A DNA stretch of 47,500 nucleotides from assembly GCF_014200435.1 (NCBI RefSeq), contig NZ_JACHBR010000002.1, positions 1-47,500 on the forward strand, written 5' to 3'. The DNA comes from Sphaerisporangium krabiense (lineage in GTDB: Bacteria > Actinomycetota > Actinomycetes > Streptosporangiales > Streptosporangiaceae). Below the pieces are notes generated by a model that was given only the letters and a program-made list of their open reading frames with translations, made no database searches and had not been told where the DNA came from. How positions within the stretch are numbered: position 1 is the first letter of the stretch; every line of letters starts with the position of its first letter. The position numbers and the translations under genes are program-made. Shown piece by piece: positions 35,493-42,991 of the stretch.

Positions 35493-36143
35493 CTACCCCT
35501 GACGGGGCGCCCCCGCCTCGGCGAGGGCCTCGCGCGGACCGTCCTCGCGGAGGGGGGCCGAGCGGCGGCGGCGCAGGTGGCGGACGACCTCGGTGGTCAC
35601 GGCGATCGCCATCGCGACGCCGAAGCCGAGCAGCAGCCCCTTCACCGGGTCGTTCTCGAACGCCATGCCCCCGAAGTAGCCGATCAGCGCCGAGTACACC
35701 GCCCAGGAGCCCGCGGCCAGCCCGTCGAAGAAGGAGAAGGAGCGCAGCGGGTGCCGCACGGCCCCCATCGTCAGCGTCACGGCCGTGCGCCCGCCCGGGA
35801 TGTAGCGGGCGATCACCAGCACCATGCCGCCGCGCTCGGCCAGGGCCTTGGACGCCCACGCGAACGCCGCGCCGGCCCGCCTGCCGCGCCGCAGCCGCCC
35901 GATCGAGGACCGTCCGATGAGATAGGAGACGTGGTCGCCCGCGAAGGCGCCGAGGGCCGACACGAGGATCACCAGCGCCAGGTTGGGCCGTCCGGTGGCG
36001 GCGAACACCCCCGCGGTGATCACGGCCGTCTCGCTCGGCACCGCGGGGAAGAACCCGTCGATCGCGGCGAGCGCGAACAGGGCCAGGTAGACCCAGGGCG
36101 AGGTCATGACGTCGTTCAGCAGGTCGAGCAGCGCGTGGGACAT
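35493..36143 (-). CDS. DedA family membrane protein
   Basis: 216 residues. It has the DedA core: FALAAIDGFFPAVPSETAVITAGVFAA, GDHVSYLIGRSSIGR, and RYIPGGRTAVTLTMGAVRHPLRSFSFFDGLAAGSWAVYSALIGYFGG, with four to five hydrophobic segments. DedA proteins are linked to undecaprenyl-phosphate or lipid flipping and membrane potential. The C-terminus is a charged, Arg-rich tail. ATG 36143 has a weak TAGGGA upstream. Confidence 0.9.
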   Translation of the reverse strand: MSHALLDLLNDVMTSPWVYLALFALAAIDGFFPAVPSETAVITAGVFAATGRPNLALVILVSALGAFAGDHVSYLIGRSSIGRLRRGRRAGAAFAWASKALAERGGMVLVIARYIPGGRTAVTLTMGAVRHPLRSFSFFDGLAAGSWAVYSALIGYFGGMAFENDPVKGLLLGFGVAMAIAVTTEVVRHLRRRRSAPLREDGPREALAEAGAPRQG

Positions 36144-36253
36144 GATCCCTACGCTAGGAAGGCCACCCGTCCGCCCGCGTCCTCCAGAAGTCTCGTGAGA
36201 TCCCTGACTTTCGTCGGGGTCGGTCCCTGGTGCGCCGGTAGGGGAGCGGGCGC

Positions 36254-36907
36254 CTAGCCTGCGGTGATCGCGCGCGGGTGCGGCATGTCGGCGTGCAGAC
36301 GGCCGAGGACGCGGCGGAAGGCGTAGACCGAGACGGCGATGGCCACGCCGCTGATCGCCGCGACCACTCCGGTGCGCACCAGCAGGTAGGTGCCGACGGA
36401 CTGGTGCAGGAGCAGCCAGATGCTGACCGCGGAGTTGGTCAGCAGCACGAACGCCCACAGCAGCGTGATGCGCGCGAAGAACCGCCGCATGCGCTCGTGG
36501 CGCAGCACGGCCGAGGGCAGGTGGATGTAGTCGAGCGTGAGCTTCTGGACCAGCGGCCTGTTGAGCCGCACGGAGGCCAGGAACGCCATGCTGATGCAGA
36601 TCGTGCCGAGCTCGGGTTGCACCAGGTACACCACGGGGCTCCCCGTCCACCAGCCCACCGCCGCCCGCGCCGTGATGGCGATCGCCGCGAGCAGCATGGT
36701 GGCGGGCACGGGACGCCTGCGGACCACCCGCCAGAGCACGCCGGCGTACACCCAGGCCACGGCCGCGATCAGCGCGCCGTCGAAGCCGAGCACGGCCAGA
36801 GCGGTGTAGAAGACGGCGAGGGGGGCGACGACCCCCTCCAGCAGTTTGGGCACGGCCTGCCTGAGCAGCGCGGTGATCCTGGGAAGGGTGAAGGTCGGGT
36901 GGCTCAT
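36254..36907 (-). CDS. VC0807-type integral membrane protein
   Basis: 217 residues with about six membrane helices, among them VAPLAVFYTALAVLGFDGALIAAVAWVYAGVLWRVVRRR. The interhelix RLNRPLVQKLTLDYIHLPSAVLRHERMRRFFARITLLWA segment resembles the VC0807/DUF3159 family, whose function is not known. ATG 36907 has GGGAG five bases upstream. Minus strand, upstream of dedA by 110 bases. Confidence 0.75.
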   Translation of the reverse strand: MSHPTFTLPRITALLRQAVPKLLEGVVAPLAVFYTALAVLGFDGALIAAVAWVYAGVLWRVVRRRPVPATMLLAAIAITARAAVGWWTGSPVVYLVQPELGTICISMAFLASVRLNRPLVQKLTLDYIHLPSAVLRHERMRRFFARITLLWAFVLLTNSAVSIWLLLHQSVGTYLLVRTGVVAAISGVAIAVSVYAFRRVLGRLHADMPHPRAITAG

Positions 36908-37185
36908 GGTGCTCCCACGGATGGCGGCTGACAACCGACGCTAAAGCTTCGGCGCCTACCCCGGGAGTCGATTGGCAAAACTGGCAGTTAATGGTGAATC
37001 GCTGTCATTGGCGGCTGACCATGCCTAATGCCACCTATTTCGGTCATAAGACGAAAAAGATCAGTGAAATGGATCATCGGGGCCACGCGGGCTTATGTCG
37101 AAGGGCCGCGAGGTGGTTGAACTTTGGATAACGGTTCGGGAACGGGGGGTTTCCGGACGAGGTTCGGGCCGCGAGCATTGAAGAC

Positions 37186-37542
37186 ATGGCAGTGCTCTCA
37201 CGCACGCATGTTCGGTCGGCTGCGTGCGTGGCCGATGTCGCCGTCGAGTTGACCCGATGGCCCGACCTGGTCGTCAGCCGTACACGCAAATCCATCAGAT
37301 TCCACGCGGGAGGCCGCGAGATCATCCGCATGTCGGGCGATCACACCGCGGAGCTCCTTCTGACCACCCCCGTCATCGACCGATGGGCCAAGGTCCTCGC
37401 CGGGTCGCACCGCGTCACCGAGGGGCACAACGCCGGATGGATCCGGGTAGAGATCGAGGACCGCACGGACGCCCAGATGTTCCTTTCGCTGGTCAGCGTG
37501 GCCTTGAAGGCCAACGAGGAACGCGAGCCCGGCCACCGCTGA
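37186..37542 (+). CDS. Small luciferase-domain (DUF5519-like) protein
   Basis: 118 residues, alpha/beta. The pattern VVSRTRKSIRFHAGGREIIRMSGDHTAELLLTTPVIDRWAKVL followed by NAGWIRVEIEDRTDAQMFLSLVSVALKAN resembles the small 'luciferase family' fold found in actinobacteria; its activity is not known. It is not a light-producing enzyme by any motif here. ATG 37186 has no strong ribosome binding site. The 278-base upstream gap (36908-37185) is notably AT-richer than its surroundings and should hold the promoter; I see no clear hexamer pair there. Confidence 0.6.
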   Translation: MAVLSRTHVRSAACVADVAVELTRWPDLVVSRTRKSIRFHAGGREIIRMSGDHTAELLLTTPVIDRWAKVLAGSHRVTEGHNAGWIRVEIEDRTDAQMFLSLVSVALKANEEREPGHR

Positions 37543-37554
37543 GGCGGTGGCCGG
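37529..37554. terminator. Bidirectional terminator between convergent genes
   Basis: Perfect 11-bp stem CCGGCCACCGC (37529-37539) and GCGGTGGCCGG (37544-37554) with a TGAG loop. The stop codon of the upstream gene (37540-37542) lies in the loop. It serves both convergent genes. Confidence 0.7.
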
Positions 37555-37566
37555 CCCGCCGGGCGC

Positions 37567-38217
37567 TCAGCCCAGGCTCGTCGTGGCGAGCTTGGCCCCG
37601 AATCCGACGAAGAGTACGCCCACCCCCGAGGTCAGCCCCGCCGACAGCCTCCTGCGCCGCCGGAACTGGTTCGCGAGATACACGCCGCCGAAAATCAGCG
37701 TGGAGAGATACAGCATGCTGAACAGCTGACATATCGCGCCCAGGATCAGGAACGACACCACGGGCGCCCCGTAGTGCGGATCCACGAACTGCACGAAGAA
37801 CGAGATGAAGAACAGGATGGCCTTCGGGTTCAGCAGGCTGATCGTGAGGGCCTTCCTGAACGGGTCGGCGAGGTCGGCCACCGGCGCGACCTCCCGCACC
37901 CGCTCGGCGCCGCCGCGCCGGTTCCCGAGCGCCGAGCGGATCATCCCGAGGCCGATCCAGGCGAGGTACCCCGCGCCGGCGTACTTGACGGCGTTGAACA
38001 GCGGCGGCGTCGACTGCAGCAGCGAGGCGACGCCCGCCGCCGAGAGGACCATCAGGACGGTGTCGCCGGCGAAGACCCCGGCGGCCGCGCGATATCCGGC
38101 GCGGACGCCGCGCTGGGCGCCGGTGGTGAGCACATAGAGGGAATTGGGGCCGGGGAGAAGGATGATCAGGAAAGCCCCGATCACGTAGGTCCAGATATTG
38201 GTGATGCCGAAGAACAT
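37567..38217 (-). CDS. leuE: Leucine efflux protein LeuE (LysE family)
   Basis: 216 residues with about six membrane helices. It resembles E. coli LeuE (YeaS) along its length as I recall that sequence: NIWTYVIGAFLIILLPGPNSLYVLTTGAQRG, AGVFAGDTVLMVLSAAGVASLL, and SLLNPKAILFFISFFVQFVDP. The PGPN motif is the LysE-family hallmark. Exports leucine or related amino acids. ATG 38217 has GGAG nine bases upstream; an in-frame GTG at 38238 has none. Promoter with an inverted repeat directly upstream. Confidence 0.88.
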   Translation of the reverse strand: MFFGITNIWTYVIGAFLIILLPGPNSLYVLTTGAQRGVRAGYRAAAGVFAGDTVLMVLSAAGVASLLQSTPPLFNAVKYAGAGYLAWIGLGMIRSALGNRRGGAERVREVAPVADLADPFRKALTISLLNPKAILFFISFFVQFVDPHYGAPVVSFLILGAICQLFSMLYLSTLIFGGVYLANQFRRRRRLSAGLTSGVGVLFVGFGAKLATTSLG

Positions 38218-38245
38218 GCGGCCTAGCTCCGTAGTCACGAGGGAT

Positions 38246-38259
38246 GTATCACGTTATAC
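38246..38259 (-). promoter_or_regulatory. Promoter/operator of leuE
   Basis: GTATCACGTTATAC is a palindrome with one mismatched pair (12 of 14 bases). On the minus strand it contains TATAAC (38253-38258), a good -10, 35 bases before the start at 38217. Binding here would block transcription. Confidence 0.5.
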
Positions 38260-38321
38260 ACGGACGCATCCCGCTCCCTCGGCGCAGGCCGCGTCCTCCT
38301 CCCCGTCGGCCCCCGGCCGCC

Positions 38322-39533
38322 TCACAAATACCAGAGGCCCCCGTGCGCCTGCTGGTATCCGAGCGTGCGGTACACCGCGTTCACCAGGGACTGCCCCCGC
38401 TCGTTCACCCCGAGCCCCGAGCCCTGCAGGTTCATCGAGTAGCCGAACGACAGGCGCGGCACCGGGTCGGCGAAGCCGAGCGAGCCGCCCATGCCGGAGT
38501 GCCCGAACGCGTCCTCCGACAGCAGCACCCCCTCGCCGTCGGGACCGGGCAGGTGCCGGTTGTCGCTGCCCTTCATGAAGCCCAGCGTCCAGCGCGTCGG
38601 CACGAGCAGCGCCGCGTCCACCTGGGTGGCCGCCGCGACCGAGCCCATCATCGCGAGCTGGTCAGGGGACACCAGCCCGCCGCCCACGGCCAGCGGCCGG
38701 TACATGCCCGCCAGCCCCCGGCCGTTGGTGATCCCGCCGACCGCCCCGATCTCGGCGGCGTGCGCGGCCCGCGAGTCCGACTCTCCCGGCGTGAGCACGT
38801 AGCCGCCGGTGTTGCCGATCACCAGCGCCTGGAGCGAGGCGGGGTCGGTGAACGCCCGCTGGTAGAAGGTCGGCAGGGACGCGCCGGGCGCGGGCGGGGG
38901 AGCCGGGACGGTCGGGGCGACGCGCCGTTCGAACTCCTCGGGAAGCCCGATCCAGAAGTCCAGGCCGAGCGGTCCCGCGATCTCGTCGCGGAAGAACGTG
39001 CCGAGCCCGCGCCCGCTGACGCGGCGGACCACCTCGCCGACCAGGAAGCCGAACGTCAGCGCGTGGTACCCCTGCCGGGTGCCCGGTTCCCAGAACGGCT
39101 CCTCTCCGGCCAGACGCTCGGCCATGGCGGCGGCGTCGTATAACGCGCCCTCGGGCAGCGGCGCGCGCAGCGCGGGTAAGCCGGCCGTATGCGTCAGCAG
39201 GTGCCGGACGAGCACGCCCTCCTTGCCCTTGGCGCCGAACTCCGGCCAGTACTTGACGACGGGCGCGTTGACGTCCAGCTCGCCCCGTGAGGCGAGGACG
39301 TGGGCGCACAGCGCCGTGGCGCCCTTCGTGCACGACCACACGTGGCCGATCGTGTCCTGTTTCCATTCCGTGCCGGTCGTGGGATCGGCGGTGCCGCCCC
39401 ACAGGTCGACCACGGTGTCGCCGTCTATGGTGACGCACACGGAGGCTCCTATCTCTCCGCGTTCCTCGAAATTCCGCTCGAATTCCTCGTGGACCTCGGC
39501 ATACCGAGGGTCACAGGTGCCGTGAATCGCCAT
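38322..39533 (-). CDS. Serine hydrolase of the beta-lactamase / EstB family
   Basis: 403 residues. The SxxK motif is SCTK (Ser67, Lys70). The YxN position is GYHALTFGFLVGEV (Tyr156), with HA replacing the usual x-N, as in EstB-type carboxylesterases rather than true class C beta-lactamases. Late GHSGMGGSLGFADP supplies the third motif (HxG). No signal peptide, so cytosolic. Probably an ester hydrolase; beta-lactam hydrolysis is unlikely. ATG 39533; the binding site is weak. Confidence 0.87.
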   Translation of the reverse strand: MAIHGTCDPRYAEVHEEFERNFEERGEIGASVCVTIDGDTVVDLWGGTADPTTGTEWKQDTIGHVWSCTKGATALCAHVLASRGELDVNAPVVKYWPEFGAKGKEGVLVRHLLTHTAGLPALRAPLPEGALYDAAAMAERLAGEEPFWEPGTRQGYHALTFGFLVGEVVRRVSGRGLGTFFRDEIAGPLGLDFWIGLPEEFERRVAPTVPAPPPAPGASLPTFYQRAFTDPASLQALVIGNTGGYVLTPGESDSRAAHAAEIGAVGGITNGRGLAGMYRPLAVGGGLVSPDQLAMMGSVAAATQVDAALLVPTRWTLGFMKGSDNRHLPGPDGEGVLLSEDAFGHSGMGGSLGFADPVPRLSFGYSMNLQGSGLGVNERGQSLVNAVYRTLGYQQAHGGLWYL

Positions 39534-40014
39534 GTAAGCGACTGAACCACTCGTGATCCGCCGCGTCCATCGATCCGTCGTGTCTCACGGCCCATTTGAC
39601 GGTCTGTACGCCGGGGCGTGGAAGGCCGTCCGGACGGCCGGGGGTGACCGGGGGGTGAGAGGAAGCGGCCACCGCCCCGGACGGGATCTTCGGTCAGGGT
39701 TCGTAAAGGACCGTATCTCTCCAGGCGAGCGGCTAGACCAGCCGGTCAGGCTTGTCAGACCCGGTCTGCCATCGTGCAAACCGTGGTGTTTGGGTCTTGT
39801 GGCGGCGCTTTCCCGGGGCTACGATCGCGACAACTCTTAGGAAACTTTCCTAAAAGAAGCGACCAACGGAGGCGTCAGTGCCCCGCCCTCCACCCCCCGA
39901 ATCCCACTGTTGAGCTGCGCATACACGATGGCGTAAGCCGCCGTGCTCGCCACCGCCCTCTCGCGTCCCGACAACGGACGCGTGCGCCCCGCTCTACCCG
40001 CCATGGGAGCGATC
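39534..40014 (+). promoter_or_regulatory. Regulatory region of the chitinase cluster
   Basis: No believable gene. The open frames at 39553-39840 (plus) and 39585-39779 (minus) are low-complexity. Three sequence marks: CTAGACCAG (39733-39741), matching one half of the DasR (dre) operator known from Streptomyces chitinase genes; CAGACC-C-GGTCTG (39756-39768), a perfect palindrome around a centre base; and TTAGGAAA-C-TTTCCTAA (39837-39853), a perfect 17-base palindrome. The left half of a dre site is missing at 39733, so DasR control is only suggested. Confidence 0.5.
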
Positions 40015-41352
40015 ATGCGACGCACCTTCCCCTTGTTAATACTCACCGCCGTGGTGAGCCTGCTCGTCGCGGTCTTCGCGCCGTTCAGCGCGCAGGCCGC
40101 CTCCGTGACGGCCACGTTCGCCAAGGTCGCCACCACGAGCGGGAGCTTCGAAGGGAAGTACACGGTCACCAACGGCACGTCCGCCGCCATCAGCGGCTGG
40201 ACCGTCGAGTTCGACCTGCCGTCCGGCACCACGGTCGGCGCCTACTGGGACGGCCTGCTCACCCAGTCGAACGGCCACTACAGCGTCAAGAACCGCGAGT
40301 ACAACGGCTCCCTGCCGCCCGGGGCGAGCGCGACCTTCGGCTTCGTCGGCATCGGTACCGGCGCGCCCCTCAACTGCAAGGTCAACGGCGCCGCCTGCGG
40401 AGGCACCGGCCCCGACCCCTCGCCCACTCCCACGCCCCCCACCTCGCCGAGCCCCTCGCCGACCACCACGCCCCCGCCCACCGGCACCGTCCTCGTCGCG
40501 CCCTACATCGACATCACGATGACGACGCCCTCGCTGGTCGCCGCGTCCAACGCCACCGGCGTGAAGAACTTCACCCTGGCGTTCGCGCTGGGCGACAGCA
40601 GTGGGTGCAACCCCGCATGGGGCGGCACGATCCCGCTCGGCGACACGCGCATCATCAACGACGTCCGCGCCCTCCAGGCCAAGGGCGGCCAGGTCATCGT
40701 CGCCACCGGCGGCGCCGTCGGGCCGTACCTGGAGCACACCTGCGGCACCACCGCGCAGCTCCTCGCGGCCTACAAGAAGGTGCTCGACACCGTCGGCACC
40801 AACTACCTGGACGTGGACGTCGAGGCCTCCATCGACACCGGCAAGGTCAACGCGGCGCTCAAGCAGCTCCAGGACGAACGCGGCACGGTGATCAGCTACA
40901 CGCTGCGCATCCAGGGACAGGACTACGGCCTGGACCCGTTCTCGGTGCAGATCCTCGGCGACGCGGCGGCCAAGGGACTGAACGTCCTGGTCAACCCGAT
41001 GCTGATGGACTTCGGCTACTCGGGCAACTGGGGCGACGCGATGGTCTCGGCCGCCGGCGCGACGCTCGGGCAGATGCGGGCGATCTGGCCCTCCAAGACC
41101 GACGCCCAGCTCAAGAGAATGCTCGGCCTCACCCCGATGATCGGCAAGAACGACACCGGGCAGACCACCACCCAGGCGGACGCCCGCAAGCTGCTCTCCT
41201 ACGCCCAGTCCAACCACGTCGGCCGCATCGGCTTCTGGTCGGTGGGCCGGGACAACGGAGGCTGCCCCAACGGGCAGGTCTCGCCGACCTGCAGCGGCAT
41301 CAGCCAGTCGCCCTACGAGTTCACCAACCTCTTCAAGGGCTTCGCCGGCTGA
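40015..41352 (+). CDS. Secreted chitinase: CBM2 plus GH18
   Basis: 445 residues. Signal peptide MRRTFPLLILTAVVSLLV... ending in AQA. A CBM2 carbohydrate-binding module (about 25-125: GKYTVTNGTSAAISGWTVEFDLPSG, YNGSLPPGASATFGF) is followed by a Pro/Ser/Thr linker and a GH18 domain from about 165. The catalytic stretch YLDVDVE has Asp266, Asp268 and Glu270 (acid/base). Cleaves chitin outside the cell. ATG 40015 has GGGAG five bases upstream; ATG 40003 is a longer alternative. First of three GH18 genes, close paralogue of the next. Confidence 0.88.
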   Translation: MRRTFPLLILTAVVSLLVAVFAPFSAQAASVTATFAKVATTSGSFEGKYTVTNGTSAAISGWTVEFDLPSGTTVGAYWDGLLTQSNGHYSVKNREYNGSLPPGASATFGFVGIGTGAPLNCKVNGAACGGTGPDPSPTPTPPTSPSPSPTTTPPPTGTVLVAPYIDITMTTPSLVAASNATGVKNFTLAFALGDSSGCNPAWGGTIPLGDTRIINDVRALQAKGGQVIVATGGAVGPYLEHTCGTTAQLLAAYKKVLDTVGTNYLDVDVEASIDTGKVNAALKQLQDERGTVISYTLRIQGQDYGLDPFSVQILGDAAAKGLNVLVNPMLMDFGYSGNWGDAMVSAAGATLGQMRAIWPSKTDAQLKRMLGLTPMIGKNDTGQTTTQADARKLLSYAQSNHVGRIGFWSVGRDNGGCPNGQVSPTCSGISQSPYEFTNLFKGFAG

Positions 41353-41362
41353 CCAAGGACCG

Positions 41363-41390
41363 CCGGTACGGCACGCGCCGGCCGTACCGG
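41363..41390 (+). terminator. Hairpin between the first two chitinase genes
   Basis: Perfect 10-bp stem CCGGTACGGC (41363-41372) and GCCGTACCGG (41381-41390), 8-base loop, 10 bases after the first chitinase stop. The rest of the 283-base gap holds further GC-rich partial hairpins (e.g. 41504-41555) and no gene. Confidence 0.65.
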
Positions 41391-41635
41391 CTCACCCCCC
41401 ACCTCGCAACAACGGCGCGTGGAAACGGCCCGGGCCGGCTTGTGAAAGACCGAGCCGGCTCGGGCGGACCAAAGCCGGGACCGCCTCCCGGCCGCGGCAT
41501 AGGCCGTACGGCCCGCGCACGCCCGACCCCCCACGGGGTGTGCGGGCCGTACACCACCACCCCCAGACACCCCGCGCCCCGGCCCGCCCCGGGGTGCGGG
41601 GCTTTGACCTCGCCCCACACCCCCCGGAGGTCACC

Positions 41636-42991
41636 ATGAGACCGCGCCTCGCGCTCCGGCTCGCCGCCACGGCCGCCGCGGCACTCGCCGTCGCCGCCGC
41701 GATCGCCGTCCCCGGACCGGCCTACGCCGACACCGCCGTCTTCGCCAGGACGACCAGCTGGTCCGGCGGCTACAACGGCCAGTTCACGATCACCAACACC
41801 GGCCCCACCACGCTCAACGGCTGGACGGTCGTCTTCGACCTGCCGTCCGGGACCACGGCGGGAGCGTTCTGGGACGCGCTGATGACCCGCGACGGCTCGC
41901 GCTACACGTTCAAGAACCGCGAGTACAACGGCACGCTGGCGCCCGGGGCCTCGGCCACCTTCGGCTGGGTGGCCACCGGCACCGGCGACCCGACCGGCTG
42001 CACGCTGAACGGCGCCGGCTGCGCCGGCGGGCCGACCCCCACCGCCACCCCCACCCCCACGCCGACCGTCACTCCCACTCCCACGCCGTCCTCCACCCCT
42101 CCGGGCGGCGGCCAGGGAACGCTGGCCCACGCTCCCTACATCGACATGGGGGCATGGCCCACGCCCAGCATCACCGCGATGAGGTCGGCGTCGGGGCTGA
42201 AGAACTTCACCCTGGCCTTCATCACGGCCTCGGCCTGCAAGGCGATGTGGTTCAACGCCTACGACCCGCGCCAGGCCTGGGCCAAGGACGAGATCGACGC
42301 CGTCAGGGCCGCCGGAGGCGATGTGAAGATCTCCTTCGGCGGCGCGAGCGGCGTCGAGCTCGCCCAGGCGTGCACCGACGACAACGCGCTGTTCACCGAG
42401 TACGACGCGGTCGTCAAGGCCTATGACCTGAAGTACATCGACCTGGACATCGAGGGCACGGCCACCGCCGACCCCGTCTCGGTCGACCGCAGGTCGCGGG
42501 CGCTCCTGCGCCTGCAGCGGGCGCACCCGGGCCTCAAGGTCTCGCTCACCCTGCCCGTGCTCCCTGAGGGTCTCACCGCCGACGGGCTGAGCGTGGTGAG
42601 GTCCGCGCGCGACGCCGGGGTCGACGTCGACGTCGTCAACGTCATGGCCATGGACTACTACCGGTCCATCGACTACGGGGACGCCGCCGTTCAAGCAGCA
42701 CAAAGCACCTTCAACCAACTCAAGTCCCTCTACCCCGGCAAGTCGGATGCCCAGGTCTGGCGGATGGTCGGCGTCACGCCGATGCTCGGCCAGAACGACG
42801 ACCGCCGGATCTACGACCAGGCCGACGCCCGGCAGCTCGTGGCGTTCGCCAAGACCAAGAACCTGGGCGAGCTGTCCTTCTGGGAGATGACGCGCGACCG
42901 CAACGCCTGTACCGGGGCGCTGTACTCGTGCACCAACATCCCCCAATCGCCGTACGAATTCTCCAAGATCTTCGCGGGGTACAACGGATGA
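41636..42991 (+). CDS. Secreted chitinase: CBM2 plus GH18 (second copy)
   Basis: 451 residues. Signal peptide MRPRLALRLAATAAAALAVA... to AYA. The CBM2 resembles that of the first copy (FKNREYNGTLAPGASATFGW). A Thr/Pro linker is followed by GH18 from about 160. Active-site YIDLDIE has Asp269, Asp271 and Glu273; VNVMAMDYY is the usual strand-6 motif. ATG 41636 has GGAGG five bases upstream. Its stop overlaps the next start (ATGA), so the two chitinases are translated together. Confidence 0.9.
   Translation: MRPRLALRLAATAAAALAVAAAIAVPGPAYADTAVFARTTSWSGGYNGQFTITNTGPTTLNGWTVVFDLPSGTTAGAFWDALMTRDGSRYTFKNREYNGTLAPGASATFGWVATGTGDPTGCTLNGAGCAGGPTPTATPTPTPTVTPTPTPSSTPPGGGQGTLAHAPYIDMGAWPTPSITAMRSASGLKNFTLAFITASACKAMWFNAYDPRQAWAKDEIDAVRAAGGDVKISFGGASGVELAQACTDDNALFTEYDAVVKAYDLKYIDLDIEGTATADPVSVDRRSRALLRLQRAHPGLKVSLTLPVLPEGLTADGLSVVRSARDAGVDVDVVNVMAMDYYRSIDYGDAAVQAAQSTFNQLKSLYPGKSDAQVWRMVGVTPMLGQNDDRRIYDQADARQLVAFAKTKNLGELSFWEMTRDRNACTGALYSCTNIPQSPYEFSKIFAGYNG

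Noticed and set aside
37074..37331. 85-codon minus-strand frame overlapping the small luciferase-domain gene
   Set aside because: Overlaps a better gene, lacks a binding site, and has a random-looking composition.
39733..39741. A full DasR (dre) operator
   Set aside because: Only the right half (CTAGACCAG) matches; the left half fits at one of six positions, so it is reported only as a half-site.
39553..39840. 95-codon plus-strand frame before the chitinases
   Set aside because: No ribosome binding site, Arg/Gly-rich, spans the operator-like palindromes; better read as regulatory DNA.
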